NCBI GenBank assembly: GCA_964472305.1
Contig: CAYYJR010000021.1
Span: 7,135 to 71,134, forward strand
Direction: 5' to 3'
From: CAYYJR01 sp964472305
GTDB taxonomy: Bacteria > Armatimonadota > Hebobacteria > CAIYQO01
DNA length: 64,000 nucleotides
The position numbers and the translations under genes are program-made. This document shows, one piece after another, positions 8,957 to 17,652 of the stretch (position 1 is its first letter; every line of letters begins with the position of its first letter). The notes under the pieces are model-generated. The model was not told where the DNA came from. It saw nothing but the letters and a program-made list of their open reading frames with translations, and made no database searches.

Positions 8957-8992
8957 ACACTGCCGCCGGAGGTGATTCTCCGGCGGCAGTGT
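8957..8992. terminator. Perfect 15-bp hairpin, terminator-like
   Basis: ACACTGCCGCCGGAG, a 6-base loop GTGATT, then the exact complement. No T-run follows. It may have terminated the now broken GH2 gene. Confidence 0.55.
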
Positions 8993-9240
8993 GGCAGATC
9001 AATCGGTGTCGTTACCATTCGGTTTCTTTTCGGAGGAGAAGGGGATTCGAGATATTGACGTCGAAAGTGAACGCATCGTCGGATGAATCAGATGATTGGT
9101 CACGGTATGGAGTGAGCTGTCGCATCACAGTGATTGCCCATGTCGCGTCGAGTAATGATCAGGAGGGTGGTCTCGGTCGCATGCCTCTCACCGTGTGAAA
9201 CGCTGGACCGCACGATCGCTTAAGCGTAAGGAGCCAAACG
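8993..9240 (+). other. Leader of the WbsX-like gene
   Basis: About 250 bases without a gene. Only the ribosome site AAGGAG, 8 bases before ATG 9241, is clear. I see no convincing -35/-10 pair. Confidence 0.4.
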
Positions 9241-10692
9241 ATGACACCTTCCCCTATATCTCCCGCGGTGCAAGTCACAGAATTTTCGCTGCAGAAGCCG
9301 ATGAATCGAGTCTGGCAGCCGGCGCACATTCGCGCGCGGCTTGCCAACAGCGGTGTCGGGACCGCGGAGGTGCAGGTGCGATTGGTGCTGCCCAACGGCG
9401 TGCGCGTCATCGACGGCGCCGCGGAGATGACAGTCCGGATTGAGCACGAGCGTACCTTCGCCTGGACGCTGCAGGCGGATGCGGCGATGCCGTGCCGGCT
9501 GGAGTTGAGGGCGGAAAGCGCCGGGCAGATGACGTCCGCGGAAATCCTGCTCTGTTTCCTGCCCGACTTACAGGTAGAGCCACTCGACTATATTCCGGAG
9601 CCGCAGCCGGCGGAAGCCCGCGTACTGATCGGCGCTCACCACTGTCCATTGTGGGAGGCTGATAAGCCGGCAATGTGGGCCAATGTTGTCAAACATCCCG
9701 AGCGCACCCCCGCCCTCGGTTTTTACAATCAGGAGAATCCCGAGATCAATGACTGGGAAACACTCTGGGCGGTTGAGCACGGCATCGACTTCTTTATCTA
9801 CTGCTGGTATCGCACTAGCCAGGGGGGACCGGTGACCACCATGTTCTCCTCTGCCATTCACGATGGCCTGTTCAAGTCACGCTATGTCGAGAAGATGCAC
9901 TTCACCATCATGTGGGAGAACCAATCGCGCGGCGAGGCGGGTGTGGCAGATGAGCAAGACCTGCTTGAAAACCTGCTGCCGTTCTGGATCGAGAATTACT
10001 TCACACATCCGAGCTACCTGAAGGTGGATGGCAAACCCGTCCTGTTCATTTACCGTCCGGAGTTTCTGATTGATGATCTGGGCAGCATCGATAACGCCGC
10101 ACGGGCGATCGAACTCATGCGGAACGCTTGCCGTGATGCCGGATTTGCCGGCCTGTATGTCCTTGGTGAGAACCGCAATGTAGATGCACACCAGTTAGCG
10201 CTGATGCAGCAAATGGGACTCGATTACACGTTCGCCTATTGTTGGCATGTCTGGAACAATCCAACCCCCGCGGAGGCGATCACCGCCCAGATGGACTACA
10301 TGCGCGGCATCCAGGCGCTGGGCATCATCCCCCAGGTGCCCACGGTGTCGCAGGCATGGAGCGGCTGGCACGACGAGGGATCGATCTGGAAGATCCCACC
10401 ACAGGATTTCGACACCCTCCTTCGCGAGACCGAGCAATTCATGGCCACGTTACCCGCGGAGCAGCTCGGGAGTCGCATGCTCTTGTTGGATAACTGGAAC
10501 GAGTGGGGTGAAGGGCATTACCTCGCGCCATATCAGGAATTCGGTTTCGGCTACCTTGATGCCGTGCGACGCGTCTTCACCACGTCGCCCGCCCACCATC
10601 GCGATCTCATTCCGGAAGATATCGGCCTGGGCCCGTATGATCTCGCCATTACATCGCAATTAGCGCAAGCTGAACGCACCGATACGGTATAA
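9241..10692 (+). CDS. WbsX-type protein with GH99-like domain
   Basis: A protein of 483 residues without signal peptide. Residues 1-115 look like a beta-sandwich. From about residue 120 it matches the glycosyltransferase WbsX/GH99-like TIM-barrel family: RTPALGFYNQENPEINDWET, then AVEHGIDFFIYCWYR, PVLFIYRPE and the C-terminal LLDNWNEWGEGHYLAP. Members occur in polysaccharide gene clusters and carbohydrate loci; GH99 proper is endo-alpha-mannosidase, and the real activity of WbsX-like proteins is poorly known. With GH130 and GH36 genes nearby, handling of a mannose- or galactose-containing glycan is possible. The start is fixed by AAGGAG. Confidence 0.8.
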   Translation: MTPSPISPAVQVTEFSLQKPMNRVWQPAHIRARLANSGVGTAEVQVRLVLPNGVRVIDGAAEMTVRIEHERTFAWTLQADAAMPCRLELRAESAGQMTSAEILLCFLPDLQVEPLDYIPEPQPAEARVLIGAHHCPLWEADKPAMWANVVKHPERTPALGFYNQENPEINDWETLWAVEHGIDFFIYCWYRTSQGGPVTTMFSSAIHDGLFKSRYVEKMHFTIMWENQSRGEAGVADEQDLLENLLPFWIENYFTHPSYLKVDGKPVLFIYRPEFLIDDLGSIDNAARAIELMRNACRDAGFAGLYVLGENRNVDAHQLALMQQMGLDYTFAYCWHVWNNPTPAEAITAQMDYMRGIQALGIIPQVPTVSQAWSGWHDEGSIWKIPPQDFDTLLRETEQFMATLPAEQLGSRMLLLDNWNEWGEGHYLAPYQEFGFGYLDAVRRVFTTSPAHHRDLIPEDIGLGPYDLAITSQLAQAERTDTV

Positions 10693-11052
10693 CGGCATGG
10701 CCTGCCGCCTAATCGCCCGCATTGCCAGCTGCGGGGCCATTGCCAGGTGGTGTGCGTCTGCTCCATGTTATGGATCACCGTCAGAAAATCCCGCGCCGGC
10801 ATAATTTATTTGCAACCGGATGGCGTCGACACTCGTTACGGTGACTTACGTGACCGTCCGTTGGAGCAATCGTGCCTGTTCTGCGGGGAATGGCTCGTGC
10901 CAAACGCCATCTGGTTGATCAGGATGCCGCGCGACGTCCTGTTCGCGCAATGGGGCACTGGCTTGATCATTTTCGGTATCGTCATTCGGTTGATTCGACG
11001 CGCCGTACCCCAGGATATCGCCGATTCGATCATCACTGTAAGCCGGTGAGTC
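10693..11052. other. Convergent intergenic stretch
   Basis: 360 bases between two converging genes. A weak hairpin (CCCGCA/TGCGGG, 10716-10735) lies just after the WbsX-like stop. A 100-codon plus-strand frame (10747-11049) has no ribosome site and no recognisable similarity; I do not call it a gene. Confidence 0.4.
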
Positions 11053-13773
11053 TCATGGTCGGTTACGTGATTCACGGCCGATGGCTTGTCGGCGGCGCAC
11101 CCATTTTTCGAATTCGACGATGCCATAGATGGCGAAAGCAAATAACGCCGCGTCGAGCCATGACACCCACGGGACGGCTCGCGTTTGGAACAGACGCTGC
11201 ATGACGGGCGCGTAGACGAAAAGAAGCTGGAGGAGAAGCATCAACCCCGCACCGACAATGACCCAGCGGTTGGAGAAGAAGCCGATCTGCCAGACCGAGT
11301 GCGTCAGTGAACGGCTATTGAAAAGGTGAGCGGTCTCGATGAGCACGATGACGTTGACGACGATGGTGCGGGCGCTCACGATATCCAGACCACGACGCAG
11401 TTCCCACTCATACAGGAAGAAGGCACCGATAACCATCAGCACCGAGACATACGTGATTTGAAACAGTAACGCCCTCGAGAGGATCGGCTCCTTGGGATCA
11501 CGCGCCGGTCGTCGCATCAAGCCGCGTTCTTTGGGTTCGAACGCGAGGGTAATGCCCAGGACCGTCGCGGTGGTCAGGTTAATCCACAGCAAATGTCCCG
11601 GAAGAATGGGGATAGCAATGCCCAGCGTAATCGCCAGGAAGACCAGCAGCCCTTCACCGCCATTGGTCGGCAACGTCCAGGTCAGGAATTTGCGTAAGTT
11701 CTCGTAGACGCCGCGCCCTTCTTCCACCGCCGCCTCAATAGAGGCAAAGTTATCGTCAGTGAGGATCATGTCGGCGGCATCTTTTGCCGCTTCAGTGCCG
11801 GTGATCCCCATCGCAATGCCTATATTGGCTTGTTTCAGCGCCGGGGCATCGTTGACCCCATCACCGGTCATGGCGACCACCACCTTACGGGCTTGCAGCG
11901 CTTGCACCAACCGGAGTTTCTGTTCGGGAGCAACACGCGCAAACACATCGGTCTGTGCGGCGACTGCCGGCAGTTCCTCTTCCGTCACCTGTGCCAACTC
12001 GGCTCCGGTGCGCGCCGTCACGTCTTTCCCCCCGATGCCGAGTTGCTGGGCGATGCTTCGGGCTGTGAGGGCGTGATCGCCGGTGATCATTTTGACGGTC
12101 ACGCCGGCGGCCTGGCACGTCTGCACGGCCTGGATAGCCTCCGGACGTGGCGGATCGATCATCCCTTGCAGTCCGAGGAAGACCACCTCTGCATCCACAT
12201 CATCAGGTTGCAGGAGTGTTTGCTCCGGACGCCCAGCTTTCATGGCGAAGGCCAACACGCGTAAACCGTCGCCCGCCAGGGCGTTGGCTGCCTGGAGTAT
12301 GGCTGTCTGATCAAAGGTGTCTGATGTGCCATCCATGTAGAGGGCGGTTGTGCAAAGGGGCAGCAGGCGTTCGACGGCGCCTTTGATGTAGATAATCCTC
12401 CCATCCTCCGGCAGGTGGTGAAGTGTGGCCATATACTGGCGTTCGGATTCAAAGGGGATCGTATCCAGTGTTTCGGCGTGATCGCGCAACCGACCGTAAT
12501 CGATTCCCGTTTTCCCGGCAATGACCAGCAGCGCCCCTTCCGTGGGATCACCCTCGATGCGCCACTGCCCATCGTGCGATACCCATTGCGCCGTGTTGCA
12601 CAGTACCCCGGCGTGTAAACATGCACGCAAAGCCGGAGCGGTGTCGATCTCTACACGCACGCCATCCTGCTGGATTTCACCGTGCGGCGCGTATCCGCTT
12701 CCCGTCACCGTATAGCGGGCATCGGCGGTGACCAACGTCACCACGGTCATTTCATTTTTCGTCAGAGTCCCGGTTTTATCGGAACAGATGACTGATGTGC
12801 TGCCCAGCGTTTCCACTGCGGGCAGTTTGCGTATGACGGCGTTGCGTCGGGCCATGCGAGTGACACCGATGGCGAGAATGATGGTGACGGCTGCAGGCAG
12901 GCCTTCCGGGATAGCCGCGACCGCCAATGCCACGGCGGCGATGAATGTCTCTGCGACAGGATGCCCGCGGAGCACGCCTACGCCAAAGGTCGCCACGGCC
13001 AGGCCCAGGATGATCCAAGTCAACAGCACGCTGAATTGCGCCAGTTGCCGGGTTAAGGGGGTGGCAATTTCTACCGTACTTTCAATAAGGTGGGAGATAT
13101 GGCCTAATTCCGTGTTGGCACCGGTCGCCACCACCACACCGGTGGCTTGCCCGAAAGTCACCAGCGTGCCGGAGTAGGCCATGTTTTTGCGATCCGCCAG
13201 CAAGGTCGCTTCCGGCATTTCCCCCAGTTCTTTGGCGACCGGGAGCGATTCTCCCGTGAGCATCGATTCATCAATGCGCACATCGCGAAGTCGGAGCCAA
13301 CGCAGGTCTGCCGGCACCCGATCACCCGATTGCAACAGCACCAGGTCACCCGGCACGAGTTGTTCCGCGTCCACGCGATGTGCCTGTCCATCCCGGATGA
13401 CGTGTGATTTCACCTGCACCAGCTTACTCAAGGCCTCGATAGCGGCTTTGGCGCGTGATTCCTGCAAGAATCCGATAAGGGCATTAATCAGGACGACACC
13501 GAAGATCACCGTGGCATCGACCGTATGACCGGGCAGCACCGCCGTGATGGCGCTGGCAATTAGCAACACATAGACCAGCGGATTGCGAAATTGCCCGAGG
13601 AAACGCACGAAGGCATTCGGGCCCGATCGGCCAGTGAGCCGATTCGGTCCCACGCGCGTCAACCGTTCTGCTGCCTCAGCGGAGGATAATCCCTGCCGGC
13701 CATCACTCTCCAGGTGCGCCAGCGTCCCGGCGGTGGAGAGGGTATGCCACAGTGCTGTCTCCTGCCATGTCAT
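11053..13773 (-). CDS. P-type cation-transporting ATPase (P2-like)
   Basis: An ion pump of 906 residues in the cytoplasmic membrane. The order is N-terminal cation-ATPase domain, M1-M2, actuator domain with TGES (173-176), M3-M4 with PEGLP (289-293), phosphorylation loop DKTGTLT (332-338), nucleotide domain with KGA near 464, hinge TGDGVNDAPALK (636-647), then four or more membrane helices. All catalytic motifs are intact. The M6 segment reads NLTTATVLGITLAFEP, whereas Ca2+ pumps have NLVTDGLPA; the Ca2+-binding Asp is Ala here, so Ca2+ transport is doubtful and Na+, K+ or another ion is possible. Start ATG 13773 has AGGTAGG upstream; a GTG at 13779 is less likely. It sits divergently from the GH130 gene. 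Confidence 0.93.
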   Translation of the reverse strand: MTWQETALWHTLSTAGTLAHLESDGRQGLSSAEAAERLTRVGPNRLTGRSGPNAFVRFLGQFRNPLVYVLLIASAITAVLPGHTVDATVIFGVVLINALIGFLQESRAKAAIEALSKLVQVKSHVIRDGQAHRVDAEQLVPGDLVLLQSGDRVPADLRWLRLRDVRIDESMLTGESLPVAKELGEMPEATLLADRKNMAYSGTLVTFGQATGVVVATGANTELGHISHLIESTVEIATPLTRQLAQFSVLLTWIILGLAVATFGVGVLRGHPVAETFIAAVALAVAAIPEGLPAAVTIILAIGVTRMARRNAVIRKLPAVETLGSTSVICSDKTGTLTKNEMTVVTLVTADARYTVTGSGYAPHGEIQQDGVRVEIDTAPALRACLHAGVLCNTAQWVSHDGQWRIEGDPTEGALLVIAGKTGIDYGRLRDHAETLDTIPFESERQYMATLHHLPEDGRIIYIKGAVERLLPLCTTALYMDGTSDTFDQTAILQAANALAGDGLRVLAFAMKAGRPEQTLLQPDDVDAEVVFLGLQGMIDPPRPEAIQAVQTCQAAGVTVKMITGDHALTARSIAQQLGIGGKDVTARTGAELAQVTEEELPAVAAQTDVFARVAPEQKLRLVQALQARKVVVAMTGDGVNDAPALKQANIGIAMGITGTEAAKDAADMILTDDNFASIEAAVEEGRGVYENLRKFLTWTLPTNGGEGLLVFLAITLGIAIPILPGHLLWINLTTATVLGITLAFEPKERGLMRRPARDPKEPILSRALLFQITYVSVLMVIGAFFLYEWELRRGLDIVSARTIVVNVIVLIETAHLFNSRSLTHSVWQIGFFSNRWVIVGAGLMLLLQLLFVYAPVMQRLFQTRAVPWVSWLDAALFAFAIYGIVEFEKWVRRRQAIGRESRNRP

Positions 13774-13989
13774 ACGCACCTACCTGTTGCGACAAACGAT
13801 CCTGCTCCCAGGATACCGCATACAATGGGTGTAACATACCCGGTCTTGCCCCATCAAGCTTGGTGAGTCTGTACGTATTGCCCACCCATGTATTCTCTAG
13901 CTCGAAATGTGCTACACGGACAGCGTATAGCGAGAGAGACGAGGTGGGAATGCTCATTGGGAGAAGTGCAGCGCAAAGGGGATTCAGGC

Positions 13990-14961
13990 ATGAAGGCATC
14001 GTTATTCCGACGCCACCCCGCGAATCCGATCCTCCTGCCCCAGGATGCTCCAACGCCGGCGGCGGCGGTGCTGAATCCCGGGGTGGCAGAAGTCAACGGG
14101 GAAGTGCTGCTGCTGGTCCGTGTGGAGGACCGGCGGGGCATCTCACACTTGCATGTCGTGCGGAGCGCGAATGGAGTGGATGGCTGGCGCTGGGATACAG
14201 CACCACTACTTGTTCCAGATACCGATCCCGCGTGTCCCTACGATGAGTGGGGATGTGAGGATGCTCGTATCACCCAGCTGCATACGCGTGAATGGATTAT
14301 CGCGTTTACAGCCGCCTCACGGTATGGTCCCACGGTAGCCCTGGCGAAAACACAGGATTTTCTCACCGTTGAACGCCTGGGAATCGTGCTCTCGCCCAAC
14401 AACAAAGATTGCATCATTTTCCCCGATCAATTCGAAGAGAAATGGCTCATGCTCCATCGTCCGGTGGCGGGGAATCAGGAGCACATCTGGTACGCCTCCT
14501 CCAATGACCTGATTCATTGGAGCCATCCCGGTATATTGATCCCTGAACGTGGCGGTCCCTGGTGGGATGGATTGAAACTGGGGGCAGGCGCGCCGCCGCT
14601 TCGCACCAAGGAGGGATGGCTGTTAATTTACCATGGGGTGAAGGAAATCGCTAATCGTCCGATTTACCGTCTGGGATTGGCACTTCTCGATTCGGCGAAC
14701 CATCGACATGTCATCGCCCGCACTGCGGAGTGGGTCTTTTCGCCGGAGGCCGAGTATGAACGCCGCGGAGATGCGCCGAATGTGGTCTACACCTGTGGCG
14801 CCTTGCTCCGCGGGGATGAAGTATGGATGTATTACGGCGCGGCGGATTTCTGCATCTGTCTGGCCACGGCAAAACTCGCCGATCTCCTGGAGGCTGTGCA
14901 TGCGCTGGATTACGTGCAGCGATTACGGATGGACGGCACGCCACCGGAACTGCTTCCATGA
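13990..14961 (+). CDS. GH130 beta-mannoside phosphorylase
   Basis: A protein of 323 residues with the five-bladed propeller pattern of GH130: HPANPILLP at the N-terminus, LLLVRVEDRRGISHLHVVRS, EDARITQL, NNKDCIIFPDQFEEKWLMLHRP, GVKEIANRPIYRLGLALLD and DEVWMYYGAADFCICLATA. GH130 enzymes cleave beta-mannosides with phosphate, giving mannose-1-phosphate. The signal peptide is absent, fitting a cytoplasmic phosphorolysis step. The start is set at ATG 13990, with AAAGGGGA upstream; the frame is open further upstream to 13888 but without a ribosome site. It faces the alpha-galactosidase tail to tail, so galactomannan-type oligosaccharides are a reasonable joint substrate (inference). Confidence 0.88.
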   Translation: MKASLFRRHPANPILLPQDAPTPAAAVLNPGVAEVNGEVLLLVRVEDRRGISHLHVVRSANGVDGWRWDTAPLLVPDTDPACPYDEWGCEDARITQLHTREWIIAFTAASRYGPTVALAKTQDFLTVERLGIVLSPNNKDCIIFPDQFEEKWLMLHRPVAGNQEHIWYASSNDLIHWSHPGILIPERGGPWWDGLKLGAGAPPLRTKEGWLLIYHGVKEIANRPIYRLGLALLDSANHRHVIARTAEWVFSPEAEYERRGDAPNVVYTCGALLRGDEVWMYYGAADFCICLATAKLADLLEAVHALDYVQRLRMDGTPPELLP

Positions 14962-15128
14962 TCAGAGAAGCGCCTGATGGTCACCGTCTGGGGTAAACAG
15001 GGGATGGTGAGGAAGCGGGGATTCGCACGCATTTCAGCGCGGTCTGTCGCTAGTTCACCGGCGATTTATGCTCGCGTCATCGTTATTGGCTATGGCCCAC
15101 TCACTCCTGTCGGAACGGTGAAGCGCAT

Positions 15129-15247
15129 GCCGGCACCAGCGATCAACCGGTCCATTGCACCACGAACACTTCCGCCCCGTGGCCACTGCCGCCGATCGCG
15201 CCGTTGAGAGGCAAGCCTTCGGTCATCAGGGTTTGCCCGGAGATGCA
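15129..15247 (-). repeat. Direct repeat of the remnant at 8575-8690
   Basis: The last ~100 bases of the alpha-galactosidase gene and about 14 bases beyond its stop recur at 8575-8690 in the same orientation with few changes. The two copies flank the WbsX-like, P-type ATPase and GH130 genes. Confidence 0.8.
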
Positions 15248-17218
15248 TGGTCCCGTCTCCTGCATGGCGAACCCGCGCCGGACGGTATACCGTGCTTCCG
15301 GCTGGAGTCCGTACAGGCGCAGGCGCGGCGGCGCGCCGCAGACACCCAGGCGATACACGAAGACGAGACTGGTATCGTCGTCGGACGCCTGCAGTTGCAC
15401 GCCCACCCACCCCGCACGCGTGGTCATCGGCTCTGGCGGGGTCAGCAGGTGGGCAACAGCCCGGATGAGGAGGCGGCGCCAGGATTTGTAGAAGGCAATC
15501 CCCGCGGCCAGCACTGCGCGTTCGTCCGCGGCAAGGCTGGCGAGGTCACCGCTGACGCCGAACATCCCCGGCAAGGCAGCCAGCAGTGCGAAGGACAGAT
15601 CGATGGATTCCGCCGGCTCCCAGATCGCGCCGCATGGGGTGAGCACCGTGGCGGGTGAATCGGCTACGCGACTGCCATAGCGCGGTGCCGCCTGTCCCGC
15701 CGCGCGCACCACTGCCCAGCGCGTGAGGCGTCCGGGCGGCAGGCGCAGCCAGGTTCCCTGGGAGATGCGCAGCATGTCGACCGGATTGACGCTATCGCTG
15801 AGGAAGTGGCCGTCTACGTGGGAGAGCATTGCCAGATCTCCGCGCATCGCGCCGCTTGCGCAGCCCTCGAAAAAGGTCGCCGGGTAGGCGGCACGCACCG
15901 CGTCGAGCAGGCGGTACCAGGCGGCGGTGTAGTCGGCGAGTTCCGCGCCGGTGGCATCGGCATCCAGCGTGAAGTTGAAATCGAGCTTCATCCAGTCGAG
16001 GGCGTAAGTCTCCACCAGCCGCCCGATCTCGCCGCGCAGGTAGGCGTACGCCGCCGGCTGGGTAAGGTCGATCCGCGCCGTGCCACCGACCGGGATGAAC
16101 CACTCGGGATGCTCGGCGCGGATGGGTGCCTCCGTGCCAAAGCGCTCCGGCTCCATCCAGAGACCAAAGCCCAATCCGGCCGCATGCACCTCATCGACAA
16201 AAGCGCGCATTTCGCCGCAAAAAGCCGCCTCCGTTTTCTCGCGCCAATCGCCGACTTGCGCTGACCAGTTCGGTCCGCCCGCGCCGTACCAGCCGGCATC
16301 AATGACGAACACCTCACACCCAACCGCCCGTGCCGCGGCCAGTTGCCCGCGCAGTCGCGGCACATCGAGCATTTCAAACTGATCGAACCAGGTGTTGTAG
16401 ACAACCGGTGCTTCCACTTTCGACTCCGCGAAGTGGCGGGCGAGAAGATAGTGATGCAGCGCCGGTGCAGCCCGATGCGGTTCGCCCAACGGCAGCGGTT
16501 GCACCAGGATCTCCGGTAACGTCAATGTCTCGTCGGGCGGCAACACGCGGTGCAAGTTCTCATCCGCAAGGCCAAGTTCCACAACCGCGAAGGGCAGTTC
16601 CCCTTCCTCGGTGACCGGATGCAACCGAATCGTCCAATTGCCGCAGGGGAGAATATGGAACGCGACGCCTTCTTCCGCCCCAACGGCGCGCAGTGCCAGA
16701 TAGGGTGTATTCCCCTCGGTGGTGCGTCCCCAGGCATGCCGAAGGGAGATGCCGGCGTGCAGCAACTGCCAGGCCCCCTGGTTCTCATGACACCACCGGC
16801 TTGACTGGGTGTAGCACTCATACTGTCCCGGAGGGAAAGCCACCCGCGCCAGGCAGCGTGAAAGCGTCACCGGCGTGTTGCCGCCATTCATCAACGTATC
16901 GCGCCGGCTGACGATCCCGGTCTCCGGACACCCCTGCCATCGCGTGGTCAACCGCAACGCGGTCTCCCCCACGCGCCAACGGCAGAGGATGCCGTGCTCA
17001 ATGAGCTCAACCGCATCCAGCGCCAGGTCAGCGCCCTCGTAACGTCGTCCATCCACGCCCAGCAACGCCATGCCCCGGGTTGGCACCGGACCGGTATCCT
17101 CACCCTGTCGTCCGGTGGGCAATCCGCACAGGCGGGTCAGCCAGCAGTGATTCGCTTCAGACCGCCAGCAGGTGGCAGATGCCACTGTTTCACCGAACTG
17201 GATTGTGGATGTCGTCAT
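15143..17218 (-). CDS. GH36-type alpha-galactosidase
   Basis: A cytoplasmic enzyme of 691 residues that releases alpha-linked galactose. The N-terminal ~270 residues form the beta-sandwich typical of GH36, followed by the TIM barrel: VYNTWFDQFE, CEVFVIDAGWYGAGGPNWS, GFGLWMEPE, WMKLDFNF with the nucleophile Asp413, EGCASGAMRGD, and LSDSVNP with the acid/base Asp475. A C-terminal beta domain ends in GGSGHGAEVFVV. ATG 17218 is chosen because AAAGGGAA lies just upstream; the ATG at 17239 precedes that site. No signal peptide is visible. It converges on GH130. Its tail is duplicated as a remnant at 8588. Confidence 0.88.
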   Translation of the reverse strand: MTTSTIQFGETVASATCWRSEANHCWLTRLCGLPTGRQGEDTGPVPTRGMALLGVDGRRYEGADLALDAVELIEHGILCRWRVGETALRLTTRWQGCPETGIVSRRDTLMNGGNTPVTLSRCLARVAFPPGQYECYTQSSRWCHENQGAWQLLHAGISLRHAWGRTTEGNTPYLALRAVGAEEGVAFHILPCGNWTIRLHPVTEEGELPFAVVELGLADENLHRVLPPDETLTLPEILVQPLPLGEPHRAAPALHHYLLARHFAESKVEAPVVYNTWFDQFEMLDVPRLRGQLAAARAVGCEVFVIDAGWYGAGGPNWSAQVGDWREKTEAAFCGEMRAFVDEVHAAGLGFGLWMEPERFGTEAPIRAEHPEWFIPVGGTARIDLTQPAAYAYLRGEIGRLVETYALDWMKLDFNFTLDADATGAELADYTAAWYRLLDAVRAAYPATFFEGCASGAMRGDLAMLSHVDGHFLSDSVNPVDMLRISQGTWLRLPPGRLTRWAVVRAAGQAAPRYGSRVADSPATVLTPCGAIWEPAESIDLSFALLAALPGMFGVSGDLASLAADERAVLAAGIAFYKSWRRLLIRAVAHLLTPPEPMTTRAGWVGVQLQASDDDTSLVFVYRLGVCGAPPRLRLYGLQPEARYTVRRGFAMQETGPCISGQTLMTEGLPLNGAIGGSGHGAEVFVVQWTG

Positions 17219-17652
17219 CGAGTTCCCTTTCCCATTCATTTTCTACCGGCATCGGCAAGCGATTATGGCGGCGCGTCGCCGCGACCATCACCTCGACGAC
17301 GACCGCGGGGACTGTGAAGCGCGGTCGGACTTCCGGTGGAGAAAATGACGAGCGCGCCCGTCCCGGATACCGCGTGTTGTACCCGCACAGCGCGGGGCGC
17401 TCCGCCTGTAGGCATTTCCCCGTGCTTCGAGGGAGTGCCATGCCGCATAAATACCGGCATGCTGATCGCAAGATCGCCAGTCCGGTCACGCCGCAACACG
17501 AGCCAATGGAGCACCCGGACACTCGTGTTGGCAAACCAGACATCGGTCAGATGATGACGCCGTCCGTATTGCGTCGGAGCGAGGATAGCGATGACCGGTA
17601 CATTCGGATGCAAGCGAGAACGGTGGTGCAGCATCCGCTGCTAGGACCGCGA
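17219..17652. other. Intergenic stretch, possibly decayed coding DNA
   Basis: About 430 bases between the fucokinase stop and the alpha-galactosidase start. On the minus strand a frame around 17263-17634 reads NVPVIAILAPTQYG then LTDVWFANTSVRVL, which looks protein-like, but it is broken and I cannot assign a family. Nothing regulatory is evident. Confidence 0.3.

Noticed and set aside
10747..11049. 100-codon frame with one possible membrane helix
   Set aside because: No ribosome site, no family match, and it lies between converging genes.
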